From positions 1 through 44,919 of the forward strand of contig JACKBC010000054.1 of NCBI GenBank assembly GCA_020634755.1: a DNA stretch of 44,919 nucleotides, read 5' to 3'. Origin of the DNA: Caldilineaceae bacterium (GTDB lineage Bacteria; Chloroflexota; Anaerolineae; Caldilineales; Caldilineaceae). The position numbers were made by a program, and so were the translations under genes. Under the pieces are notes generated by a model that searched no databases, was not told the DNA's origin, and saw only the letters and a program-made list of their open reading frames with translations. Positions 37,811-44,919 of this stretch are shown piece after piece; within the stretch, counting starts at the first letter, position 1, and each line of letters begins with the position of its first letter.

Positions 37811-38782
37811 ATGAGTACAAAACCCCAAATTAACGTAATTGTGCGCTTGGAAGATGACCTGCAAGCTCAGCTAGAAGCCGCATGCAATGTGCGCTATCTC
37901 GACTTTGACGCGTCGCGGGCAGATTTGCTGGCCGCCATGCAGGATGCCGAAGGTATTTTGCTGTCGCCGCGCGTGCGGGGCGACGCGGAATTCTTTGATG
38001 CATCGCCAAAGCTGCGCGTGCTCTCCACCACCAGCGTGGGCTATGACCCGTTCGACATTCCCGAAGCCACCAAACATGGCGTGGTGGTCTGCCACACGCC
38101 AGGCGTCTTGACCGATGCCGTGGCAAATTTAACGACTTCCATGGTGCTCAACTTGGCGTTGCGCATCTTTGAAAATGAAGCGTATGTACGCGGCGGCGGC
38201 TGGGCGCAGAATGCGCCGCGCCCCGAATTGGGCCTGGACACCAAGGGCAAAACCTTTGGCGTTATCGGCTTTGGTCGCATTGGGCAGGAGGTCACACGGC
38301 GCATGCAGGCGCTGGGCATGAAGACCATCTGGTACGACGTGTTCGACACGCCACATCCGGCGGCGCCCCCCAGTGAATTTCGCCCGCTAGAGGCGCTGCT
38401 GGCTGAGTCTGACTTTGTGAGCCTGCACACCAATTTAGATGATTCATCGCACCACCTGATTGGCGCGGCCGAGTTGGCCACAATGAAGCCAACCGCGTAT
38501 CTGATCAACACCGCGCGCGGCGGCCTGGTGGATCAAGCCGCGCTGACGCAGGCGCTGCAAAATGGCGCCATTGCCGGCGCCGGACTGGACGTGTTGGAAA
38601 AAGAACCGCCCACGGCCAATGATCCCATCTACACGCTCCCCAATGTGATCTGCTTCCCCCACATTGGCTCGGCCACCCATGAAACGCGCCGCGCCATGCG
38701 CGAGCTGGCGGTGGAAAATCTGCTGGCCGTGTTGGCCGGAAAGCGCCCCCCGGCGCCGGTAAATCCAGAAGTGTTGGGGTGA
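37811..38782 (+). CDS. D-isomer-specific 2-hydroxyacid dehydrogenase (glyoxylate/hydroxypyruvate reductase-like)
   Basis: A 323-residue NAD(P)-dependent dehydrogenase. The Rossmann motif GFGRIG is at 153-158 with D/W-type pocket IWYDVFDT after it. The catalytic triad is R236 (NTARGG), E265 (VLEKEPP) and H284 (FPHIGSAT). It reduces a 2-oxo acid such as glyoxylate or hydroxypyruvate, or oxidises the D-hydroxy acid. AAAAGGAACC precedes the ATG at 37811. It ends 55 bp from the end of the convergent transporter gene, with a hairpin between them. Confidence 0.93.
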   Translation: MSTKPQINVIVRLEDDLQAQLEAACNVRYLDFDASRADLLAAMQDAEGILLSPRVRGDAEFFDASPKLRVLSTTSVGYDPFDIPEATKHGVVVCHTPGVLTDAVANLTTSMVLNLALRIFENEAYVRGGGWAQNAPRPELGLDTKGKTFGVIGFGRIGQEVTRRMQALGMKTIWYDVFDTPHPAAPPSEFRPLEALLAESDFVSLHTNLDDSSHHLIGAAELATMKPTAYLINTARGGLVDQAALTQALQNGAIAGAGLDVLEKEPPTANDPIYTLPNVICFPHIGSATHETRRAMRELAVENLLAVLAGKRPPAPVNPEVLG

Positions 38783-38787
38783 CGCGG

Positions 38788-38827
38788 GACTTCGATAGGC
38801 TCAGTCACCGGACGCCCTGTCGAAGTC
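38788..38827. terminator. bidirectional terminator between convergent genes
   Basis: GACTTCGATAGG and CCTGTCGAAGTC pair over 12 bp with one mismatch, around a 16-nt loop. It lies 5 bp after the dehydrogenase stop and 10 bp before the end of the transporter gene. Confidence 0.65.
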
Positions 38828-38837
38828 ATCTTGTCAT

Positions 38838-40718
38838 CTACAGCGGCCAGAGCAGCGGAATGCAGACCGTGGCCACCAGCCACATGAGAATCGTCATGGG
38901 CAGGCCGATGCGGATATAGTCGCCAAAGGTATAGTTGCCTGGCCCCATGACAATGGCATTGACTTGATGCCCCATGGGGGTTAAGAAACTGGCGGCACAG
39001 CCAAAGGCAATGGCCATTATCATTGGCTCTGGCTGTACGCCCATGTTGGCGGCCAGGCTCAGCGCAATCGGCGTAAAGAGAACCGCCACGGCTTTGGCGG
39101 TCAGAATCTGCGCCAGCAGATTGGTGACCAGATAGAAGATCGAAAGAAAAATAACGGGCGCCATACCGCCCAGACTGTGCAGCAAAAAGTCAACAATGGC
39201 GGCAGCCAACCCCGTGCTATCCATAGCGTAGCCTAGGGGCAGGGCTGCCGCCAATAGCAGCAGCGTCGATGACTCCAGCCGGTGAATGGCCTCATCGACG
39301 CGTAAACAGCGCGTAACAATCATCAGCACGGCGCCGGTGAGCGCCAGCACCGAAATGGGGATGGGCGTAAACGCCGCCATGCCGACAACACCCAGCATAA
39401 TTAACAACGCCCGCACATTTTTGTCGGCATGCAAAATCGAGCGCTCCACGCCCTCAATGAGCAGCAAACGGCCGGCCTCGCTGGCCGAATGCAGCGCTGG
39501 TTGAGCCGCCTGCAACAGCAGCACATCGCCACTCTCCAGCCGACGACTAGACAGACCCTGCAACACCGGCCGCCCCCGATGCTGCACGCCGAGTATTTTA
39601 ACGCCATATAGCTTGTCCAGTTGGGTTTCGTCAAGCCGGCGGCCGGTTAGCAACGACTCGGGCAGAATAACCGCTTCGACCAGGGTTTGGTCATGGGCGC
39701 CACTGCTCTCGGCGGCTTCGGCCCCAGCAGCGGCAACAACCTGCGTACGCGCTTCACTTAAGAAGCGCGCAATCGTGTTGGGCGTTCCCAAAAAAGTTAA
39801 GACATCGCCTTGGCCAAGCGTCAATTCTTGGCCGCGCGGCCCTTGATACGTGCGCCCGTCCCGCGTAATGGTCAGCAATTCGACCGTGCTTTGCGTGGCA
39901 TCGGCTGTGGTGTTGAGGTGGCGCAAGTTGGAGATGCGGCGCCGTTTGGCGCGCAAGGGGTCTACATCCTGCGCTTGAGGATCGCGCGCAATGCGGCTGA
40001 AGACATCTGCCACCCGCTGGCCAATCAGTTTGCTTTGTGGCGCCAGCGCGATTTCAGAAATATAGGGGCTCTCGCGCAAATTGTCGACCAGACTGGTGAG
40101 TGGCGATCGGTTGGGCAGAAAACGGTCGCTAAAGAGAAAGATAAAGAGGCCGCCCACCACGCTATAGATCAGCCCCAGGGGTGTAAAGTCGAACACGCCG
40201 AAACCCGAGCCGCCAGCTTGACGGTACAGATCGCTGATCACAATATTGGTGCTGGTGCCCAAGAGGGTGAGGGTGCCGCCCAAAATGGCAAAGTAGCTAA
40301 CGGGCAGCAGCAATTTGGATGGGCTAATTTGAAACTGGCGGCTCAGCGAAATGACCACGGGCACCATCATGACCACCACCGGTGTATCGTTGACAAAGGC
40401 GCTGGCTACTGGAATGACAAACGCCAGCAGCAGCAAAAGGCGCCGGGGGCTGCCATTGGAAAAGCGCGCCAAGTAGATGGTCACCGCCTCCAGCGCTCCC
40501 GTGCGGATGAGCCCGCCGCTCAGTACAAACATAGCGGCCACGGTCAGCGTGGCTGTGCTGGCAAAGCCGGAAAACGCTTTTTCGGGCGGCAAGATGCCGG
40601 TGAGCGCCAAGCTGACAATAATGAGGATAGACGTCACTTCAAAAGGGAGCCGGCGCGTGGCGTAAAGCGCGGAACCCGTAACTAAAATAATGAGTAGCAG
40701 AATCTGTTCGATCAGCAT
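38838..40718 (-). CDS. SLC13/DASS-type anion transporter with TrkA-C domains
   Basis: A 626-residue polytopic membrane protein. Two transport halves (about residues 1-190 and 430-626) flank a cytoplasmic insert (about 215-420) with two TrkA-C/RCK-C-like domains (SPYISEIALAPQSKLIGQRV..., TLVEAVILPESLLTGRRLDETQL). The half motifs VASAFVNDTPVVVMMVPV and TLLGTSTNIVISDLY in the first half, and LTAKAVAVLFTPIALSLA plus ASFLTPMGHQVNAIV in the second, are those of the sulfate/dicarboxylate/citrate transporter superfamily. It probably takes up sulfate, a dicarboxylate or another anion with Na+; its neighbour is a sulfatase gene. The ATG is followed by a conventional start of TM1, though the best purine run lies 14 bases upstream. 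Confidence 0.9.
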   Translation of the reverse strand: MLIEQILLLIILVTGSALYATRRLPFEVTSILIIVSLALTGILPPEKAFSGFASTATLTVAAMFVLSGGLIRTGALEAVTIYLARFSNGSPRRLLLLLAFVIPVASAFVNDTPVVVMMVPVVISLSRQFQISPSKLLLPVSYFAILGGTLTLLGTSTNIVISDLYRQAGGSGFGVFDFTPLGLIYSVVGGLFIFLFSDRFLPNRSPLTSLVDNLRESPYISEIALAPQSKLIGQRVADVFSRIARDPQAQDVDPLRAKRRRISNLRHLNTTADATQSTVELLTITRDGRTYQGPRGQELTLGQGDVLTFLGTPNTIARFLSEARTQVVAAAGAEAAESSGAHDQTLVEAVILPESLLTGRRLDETQLDKLYGVKILGVQHRGRPVLQGLSSRRLESGDVLLLQAAQPALHSASEAGRLLLIEGVERSILHADKNVRALLIMLGVVGMAAFTPIPISVLALTGAVLMIVTRCLRVDEAIHRLESSTLLLLAAALPLGYAMDSTGLAAAIVDFLLHSLGGMAPVIFLSIFYLVTNLLAQILTAKAVAVLFTPIALSLAANMGVQPEPMIMAIAFGCAASFLTPMGHQVNAIVMGPGNYTFGDYIRIGLPMTILMWLVATVCIPLLWPL

Positions 40719-41087
40719 AATGCGCCAATGTGTTCCTCAATTGTACAATGTGTCCCTCGATTCAAAAAGGGGCCACTCACAAAGAGCCACCTACACTGCC
40801 CTTGCGCGAAAAATGCAAATGGCTATTTGACCAAAAAGCAACAGGGTCCGCAGCTGCAAACAAGGCTGAGTATAACTCGAATCGTGCTATCGTAAAACAT
40901 TGTCTTCCTATGAGCCAACGGCCCCGCCCGTCGGGGGATGAATATGGGGCAGCCGGATAGAATCCCCGGCTAACATCGAGAAGCCGCCGCGGCTGGGGTA
41001 AAATCGCTCAGGCGGTTTTGCGCTGTTAGGCGCCATTTCTAATAGTTACCACCAACGTGAAACACTCCCGGTAAAAAAGGAATCAAC
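40719..41087. other. 369-bp divergent gap with a 20-bp direct repeat
   Basis: CAATGTGTTCCTCAATTGTA at 40726-40745 is followed immediately by CAATGTGTCCCTCGATTCAA at 40746-40765, two tandem 20-bp units just upstream of the transporter gene. Within them is ATTGTACAAT, a 10-bp palindrome. AGCCGG...CCGGCT near 40952-40972 is a small stem. The remainder shows no gene. AAAAAAGGAATCAAC is the ribosome region of the sulfatase gene. Confidence 0.5.
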
Positions 41088-42560
41088 ATGTCCACACGTC
41101 CCAACATTCTCTGGTATTGCAGCGACCAACAGCGTTTTGACACCATTGCCGCCCTGGGCAATCCACACGTCCACACGCCGCGGCTGGATGCATTTTTGCG
41201 CACGGGTGTCGCCTTTACCCACGCCTTTTGCCAAGCGCCCATTTGTACGCCCAGCCGCGCCAGCTTTTTGACCGGTATGTATCCCAGCGCGCTGGGCGTT
41301 AACGGCAATGGCTATGCCGAGTTTCCCGCTCATCACGCCCAGCGGCTCATTACCCATCAGCTGGCGCGGGCGGGTTACGATTGCGGCTTGGTGGGCAAAC
41401 TGCATTTGGCTAGCGCCTCCGGTGGCCAAGAAGAGCGGGTAGACGATGGCTACCGCTATTTTCAGTATAGCCATTCCCACAAGGGGCCGCGTGAATTTGG
41501 CCACGACTATGCCGATTGGCTACGGCAACAGGGCGCCAACCCCGATGATCTAATGGCCGATACATCACCGGGGACTTATCATAAGGGCGCGGAACAAAAA
41601 GGCTTTGGGGGCGTCTTTGTGCCCACGCCCACGGCGGACAACATTCCACCACATCTGCACCAGACGCATTGGTGCACAGAGAAATCTATTGAATTCATTG
41701 AGAAAAACCGCGGCGTCGACCAGCCGTGGCTGCTCAGCATTAACCCCTTTGACCCCCATGCCCCCTTTGATGCGCCGTGGGAATATTTTCGCCGCTACGA
41801 TCCGGAGACGCTGCCCGGCGCCCATTTCCAAGAGAGCGATCTGGCGCATCAGCAGAAGCTGGTGGAGGCGGGTGTGGATTTTCAGTCCAAGCCGCGCCAC
41901 CCCGATGCATGGCAAGATAAATTGATGCAAGCTTCCTATTACGCCATGATCGAACAGATCGACCACGAATTTGGGCGTCTGCTCGATTATTTAGAGGAAA
42001 CGGGCCAGCGCGAGAACACCATTATTATCTTCGCCAGCGATCATGGCGAAATGTTGTGCGACCACGGCCTTATTCTCAAAGGATGTCGGCTCTACGAGGG
42101 ACTGGTGCGCGTACCGCTGATTATTTCGTGGCCCGGTCACTTTCAGCAGAATGTCATTAGCGAGGCGCTGGTCGAGCTGACCGATCTGGCGCCAACGCTG
42201 TATGAGTGTGCGGGGCTGGAGATCCCTTACTTTGTGCAAGGCAAATCGCTGCGCGCACAGCTAACCGGCGCCGATGCGCCGGCAGCGCACCGCGCTTTCG
42301 TACGCACCGAGTTTTATGGCGCCATTAATTATCCCGATCAGACGCACGCCACCATGTATCGCGACCAGCGCTGGAAGCTGATTACGTATCACGGCAAGAA
42401 TCTATTTGAACTTTATGACTTGGCCAACGATCCGTGGGAACACAATGATTTGGCAACAGATGTGGCCCATCGGGAGCGGCTGCTCGATTTGATGCGCAAA
42501 AGTTTTGACGCGACGACCTATGCGCACCCGCCTGTGCCGGCGCGCGTGTCCTCATTTTGA
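41088..42560 (+). CDS. formylglycine-type sulfatase
   Basis: A 490-residue sulfatase, distinct from the one at 8729. Metal-binding D13 sits in CSDQQRFD, and the C-T-P-S-R motif is at 53-57 (C53 as formylglycine precursor) followed by ASFLTG. GKLH (103-106) provides K104 and H106, and FASDHGEML (about 314-322) provides D317-H318. This CTPSR form is the commonest sulfatase activation motif. The substrate is unknown, though heavily variable inserts at about 110-190 suggest a polysaccharide or glycan sulfate. A good ribosome site AAAAGGAATCAAC precedes the ATG at 41088. It diverges from the SLC13-type transporter, a plausible route for an anion in the same pathway. Confidence 0.92.
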   Translation: MSTRPNILWYCSDQQRFDTIAALGNPHVHTPRLDAFLRTGVAFTHAFCQAPICTPSRASFLTGMYPSALGVNGNGYAEFPAHHAQRLITHQLARAGYDCGLVGKLHLASASGGQEERVDDGYRYFQYSHSHKGPREFGHDYADWLRQQGANPDDLMADTSPGTYHKGAEQKGFGGVFVPTPTADNIPPHLHQTHWCTEKSIEFIEKNRGVDQPWLLSINPFDPHAPFDAPWEYFRRYDPETLPGAHFQESDLAHQQKLVEAGVDFQSKPRHPDAWQDKLMQASYYAMIEQIDHEFGRLLDYLEETGQRENTIIIFASDHGEMLCDHGLILKGCRLYEGLVRVPLIISWPGHFQQNVISEALVELTDLAPTLYECAGLEIPYFVQGKSLRAQLTGADAPAAHRAFVRTEFYGAINYPDQTHATMYRDQRWKLITYHGKNLFELYDLANDPWEHNDLATDVAHRERLLDLMRKSFDATTYAHPPVPARVSSF

Positions 42561-42747
42561 AATTTTGCACTATGTAATTTTCCTGGCGCGGCATAACCGC
42601 CATGGCCGTCCATGTCCCCGGCAGACGAGATTGAGTGCCGAGGACGATACTTGCTGAGGTCCCACAAGCCTAAGTAATTATCCTAAGACAAAAGGCTGAT
42701 CGTAGTAAAAATCTAATTGCAGTTTCTATAATTTGCAATGAAGGCTG

Positions 42748-42753
42748 TATAAT
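42748..42753 (+). promoter_or_regulatory. TATAAT box immediately before a start codon
   Basis: A consensus TATAAT ends 7 bp before the ATG at 42761, so transcription would start at or next to the A of the ATG. No Shine-Dalgarno sequence lies in that space. Together this suggests a leaderless mRNA for the gene at 42761. No good -35 is evident. Confidence 0.4.
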
Positions 42754-42760
42754 TGTCTGC

Positions 42761-43501
42761 ATGTTTTTTGCTGAGCTACCTTCATTTGGTCAAACAATAT
42801 TACAGGCTCTCTCTCTGGAGCCAAGCATCTACGCGACCGTCCAGCGTCATCCAAGTGGATTTTGGGTGGCATTGGCAGTTGTGTTTTTAGCGGGCCTGTC
42901 GGAAGCGCTGGGGCAGAGCGTTGTGCTCTTTATCAATCAAATCCGCCCCAAACGTTTTGCCATCACGCTGTTGATTTCCGCCACTAGCCATCTCTTTGGC
43001 TATGCGCTGTGGGCATTCATTGTGTGGTTTATTGGCGTGCGCATTTTTGGCCACAGCCAGTCCTTTCTCATGACGGCCAGCGCCGTTGGATTGGCCTATG
43101 CGCCGCGACTGGCGGCGTTTTTTGTATTGACGCCCTTTTTGGGCAACGGTTTTTCGCTGCTGCTTTCGCTTTGGAGTTTGCTGGCCATTGTGGTGGCGGT
43201 GAGTGCGGGGCTGGATATGCCTATGTGGCAGGCAGTGGCCACCAGCGGATTGGGTTGGTTTGCCGTCCAAACTTGGCAGCGCACGCTGGGCCGCCCGATT
43301 TATGCCATGCGCAATCGGATAGAGAAACGCGCGGCCGGTCGCCCGCTCCAGTTTACCTTGAAAGATGTGGCGCGCATCCGGCGGCCCCATTCGGCACTGT
43401 GGACACAGTGGCCAGAGCAGCTAGAACCGCCCAGCGGCGGCAAAGCGCGGGGCGCGATTCCCCCTAGTGGCTATGCCCGCAAGGAGACGCCCAATGGTTG
43501 A
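42761..43501 (+). CDS. integral membrane protein of unknown function (YIP1-like)
   Basis: A 246-residue protein with about five membrane segments between residues 32 and 160 (FWVALAVVFLAGLSEALGQSV, then TLLISATSHLFGYALWAFIVWFIG, the PRLAAFFVLTPF and LLLSLWSLLAIVVAV stretches). The pattern of a hydrophilic N-terminus and five segments resembles the YIP1 superfamily, but the resemblance is weak. The C-terminal 80 residues are basic and cytoplasmic (RIEKRAAGRPLQF...). Its stop overlaps the start of the next gene by 8 bp, so the two products are probably made together and may interact. No obvious ribosome site; a TATAAT box abuts the ATG. Confidence 0.7.
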   Translation: MFFAELPSFGQTILQALSLEPSIYATVQRHPSGFWVALAVVFLAGLSEALGQSVVLFINQIRPKRFAITLLISATSHLFGYALWAFIVWFIGVRIFGHSQSFLMTASAVGLAYAPRLAAFFVLTPFLGNGFSLLLSLWSLLAIVVAVSAGLDMPMWQAVATSGLGWFAVQTWQRTLGRPIYAMRNRIEKRAAGRPLQFTLKDVARIRRPHSALWTQWPEQLEPPSGGKARGAIPPSGYARKETPNG

Positions 43502-44504
43502 TACGCTCTTAAATGTGCTCTGGTTTTTGGGCATCTTTTTTGTAGGCATTCTCATTTGGGCCGCGCTCTCGCCCTTTGAAACCATGGGCTGGTGGGCCGG
43601 CTGGTTTGGAGATACGATCTACGAGGAGCCGGTGCCGTCGGACGGGCTGCTGCGGCGCGTGCACTCCGACACAACCAGCTATGTGCTCTTTCTGTCGGGC
43701 GTAGGGCGCACATCCAGCGAGACGCTGAGTCATCGTGAACGGGTTTTTCTGGAGCATCTGGCCCACGTGGCCGCGAAAACCGTCATTATTGATGATGTGT
43801 TTCCCTATTCGGTGAACAACCTCTCGCTGACGGCGCAGCCTATTTTTGCCCGTTTTTGGCGGCGGGCACTCCAGTGGAAGCAGCATGGTCCACGTTTTGC
43901 CGGCAACCTGATCAATTTGCGCAATATTTTTCAAATATTGATCTCTATCGACAAGCGCTATGGGCCCATGTATAACCAGGGCGTGGCAGAGGTATTGTTT
44001 CATGGATTGCTGCGCTATGATTATCGGCCCGAGTGTGAGATGCCGGTCTTTCTTGTGGCATCCAGCGGTGCGGCGCAAATTGCAGTGGGGGCGGCGCCCT
44101 ATCTCAAGGAGTTGGTCAACGCGCCCGTGTATGTGGTCTCCGTAGGCGGTGTATTTGGCAGCGATCCCGGCCTGCTGGACATTGACCACATTTACCATCT
44201 CTACGGCTCCAAAGATGCTGCCGTGCGCTGGAGCAATTTGGATGCCGGACGCTGGCCGATTAGCGCCTCATCCACATGGAATCGCGCCAAACGCCAGGGC
44301 AAGGTGAGCGAAGTCTGTCTGGGTGCTATGTGCCACTCGGGCCGGGGAAGCTATTTGGATTTTAGAGCAAAGACGGCAACGGGCCAGCCCTACGTGGAAA
44401 AAACAGCGCAGACGGTTTCGGCCGTCATTGATAAAGCAATTGCTCTTCGAACATCGCTGGAGCCGTCAACGGTCGGTGGGGAAATTACAGAAGCGCAAAT
44501 CTAA
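43494..44504 (+). CDS. membrane-anchored protein of unknown function
   Basis: A 336-residue protein with one N-terminal hydrophobic segment (about 5-26, NVLWFLGIFFVGILIWAAL) and a long soluble domain. Within it, YVLFLSGVGRTSSETLS, KTVIIDDVFPY, and PVFLVASSGAAQIAVGAAPYLKEL resemble alpha/beta-hydrolase or Rossmann strands, with a possible nucleophile elbow at SSGAAQ, but no accepted catalytic triad is evident. I do not recognise the family. The ATG at 43494 follows AAGGAGACGCCC and overlaps the stop of the upstream membrane protein gene by 8 bp. Its own stop lies 2 bp from the end of the convergent gene at 44507. Confidence 0.7.
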   Translation: MVDTLLNVLWFLGIFFVGILIWAALSPFETMGWWAGWFGDTIYEEPVPSDGLLRRVHSDTTSYVLFLSGVGRTSSETLSHRERVFLEHLAHVAAKTVIIDDVFPYSVNNLSLTAQPIFARFWRRALQWKQHGPRFAGNLINLRNIFQILISIDKRYGPMYNQGVAEVLFHGLLRYDYRPECEMPVFLVASSGAAQIAVGAAPYLKELVNAPVYVVSVGGVFGSDPGLLDIDHIYHLYGSKDAAVRWSNLDAGRWPISASSTWNRAKRQGKVSEVCLGAMCHSGRGSYLDFRAKTATGQPYVEKTAQTVSAVIDKAIALRTSLEPSTVGGEITEAQI

Positions 44505-44506
44505 TG

Positions 44507-44919
44507 CTAATTAGAAATGATGATGTGCACCTCACACGGCGGTGGATAGTTGCCATCTCCATCCACCACCATCAGACGTATGGCGTAATGGCCGTTGGCC
44601 AGGGCTCGTGTGTCTAACGTGCCCAGCGCGCCATTCTCCACCGATTGCTCGCCCCCAGTGAAATACGCAAACACAGGCGTCCCCCAAGGTGCATATTCAA
44701 GCTTATAATATTGCAAGGCATCGTGCACGGCGGTGCCGGTAAAGGTGACAACACCGGATAACACGGCATTATCGCCTGGTTCTCGCAAGACGGAGTGCGG
44801 ATCTGCACAAACGGGCGCTGAAGTTGGTATGGCGGTGGGCAGCGGCGTCGATGTCGGGGGTATCACCGGTTGTTGAACGGGCGCGACTGGAGCGGCGACG
44901 GCCACGCTTTCGGTTACAG
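44507..44919 (-). CDS. C-terminal part of a secreted protein, 5' end outside the window
   Basis: An open frame without a start runs from the window edge to TAG at 44507-44509, about 136 residues. It begins with a Pro/Thr/Ala-rich linker (VQQPVIPPTSTPLPTAIPTSAPVC), typical of surface or secreted proteins. It ends in a beta-sandwich domain (REPGDNAVLSGVVTFTG..., LQYYKLEYAPWG..., LGTLDTRALANGHYAIRLMVVDGDG, CEVHIIISN). Two cysteines (in SAPVCADP and PPCEVH) may form a disulfide bond. In Chloroflexota such domains often follow LysM or other wall-binding modules, but the N-terminus is not visible here. It is convergent with the gene ending at 44504. Confidence 0.75.
   Translation of the reverse strand, partial: VTESVAVAAPVAPVQQPVIPPTSTPLPTAIPTSAPVCADPHSVLREPGDNAVLSGVVTFTGTAVHDALQYYKLEYAPWGTPVFAYFTGGEQSVENGALGTLDTRALANGHYAIRLMVVDGDGNYPPPCEVHIIISN

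Noticed and set aside
43494..44504. Alpha/beta hydrolase
   Set aside because: A few strands and an SSG turn resemble that fold, but no nucleophile-acid-histidine set can be identified. Left as unknown.
1..44919. tRNA, rRNA or known riboswitch
   Set aside because: Reading the intergenic regions on both strands showed no cloverleaf, rRNA segment or recognisable riboswitch core. A covariance-model scan would be needed to exclude short RNAs.

Overview
The window looks like a stretch of chromosome from a moderately GC-rich, heterotrophic bacterium. I infer Chloroflexota, probably an Anaerolineae/Caldilineales-type genome. The reasons are a giant BTAD/NB-ARC/TPR regulator, secreted proteins with Pro/Thr linkers, sugar and sulfatase catabolic enzymes with few recognisable classical operons, and many short hairpin repeats between genes. 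No rRNA or tRNA gene was recognised, so the taxonomic call rests on gene style and memory only.

Layout. 1-2913: four leftward genes (a partial gene at the edge, a galactose-mutarotase-fold protein, a TIM-barrel glycoside-hydrolase-like protein, a HutD/Ves cupin). 3041-6220: a leftward 1059-residue SARP-type regulator with a TTG start. 6221-8574: a repeat-rich divergent region with phased direct repeats, a small secreted protein built of DVSWSS repeats, then an S41 C-terminal-processing protease. 8729-12486: a tight four-gene unit (sulfatase, Nudix hydrolase, nucleoside-deoxyribosyltransferase-like protein, ManD/RspA-like enolase-superfamily dehydratase). 12596-18653: phytanoyl-CoA-dioxygenase-like oxygenase, zinc alcohol dehydrogenase, PatB/MalY aminotransferase (opposite strand), Gfo/Idh/MocA oxidoreductase and an RraA-like protein, all separated by mobile-looking hairpin repeats. 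18654-19561: a 900-bp non-coding block with a 44-bp tandem array. 19562-23621: an ABC importer of the iron/polyamine/thiamine type. 24183-30647: a complete seven-gene Mrp (Mnh) Na+/H+ antiporter operon. 30634-32005: a 16-bp minisatellite split by an IS630-family element whose transposase needs a -1 frameshift. 32104-38782: a second Gfo/Idh plus SDR pair, a VapC/Phd-type toxin-antitoxin module, a truncated oxidoreductase remnant, a fatty-acid desaturase, a D-threonine-aldolase-like enzyme and a D-2-hydroxyacid dehydrogenase. 38838-44919: an SLC13-type transporter with TrkA-C domains, a second sulfatase, two unknown membrane-anchored proteins translated in overlap, and a 5'-truncated secreted protein at the right edge.

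How it fits together. Two formylglycine-type sulfatases, two Gfo/Idh oxidoreductases, an SDR, a zinc dehydrogenase, a ManD-like dehydratase, an RraA-like protein, a D-hydroxyacid dehydrogenase, a mutarotase-like protein and an anion transporter suggest use of sulfated or oxidised sugars, but no complete pathway can be written from sequence alone. The Mrp complex provides sodium/proton homeostasis. The most unusual material is (i) the secreted DVSWSS-repeat protein with its 22-bp-phased upstream repeats and neighbouring S41 protease, (ii) a dispersed family of about 80-bp MITE-like elements with TTACGCA ends present in at least five complete or diverged copies plus one half copy, (iii) the IS630 insertion precisely at a TA inside a minisatellite, and (iv) nucleotide-sanitation-type genes embedded in a sulfatase operon.
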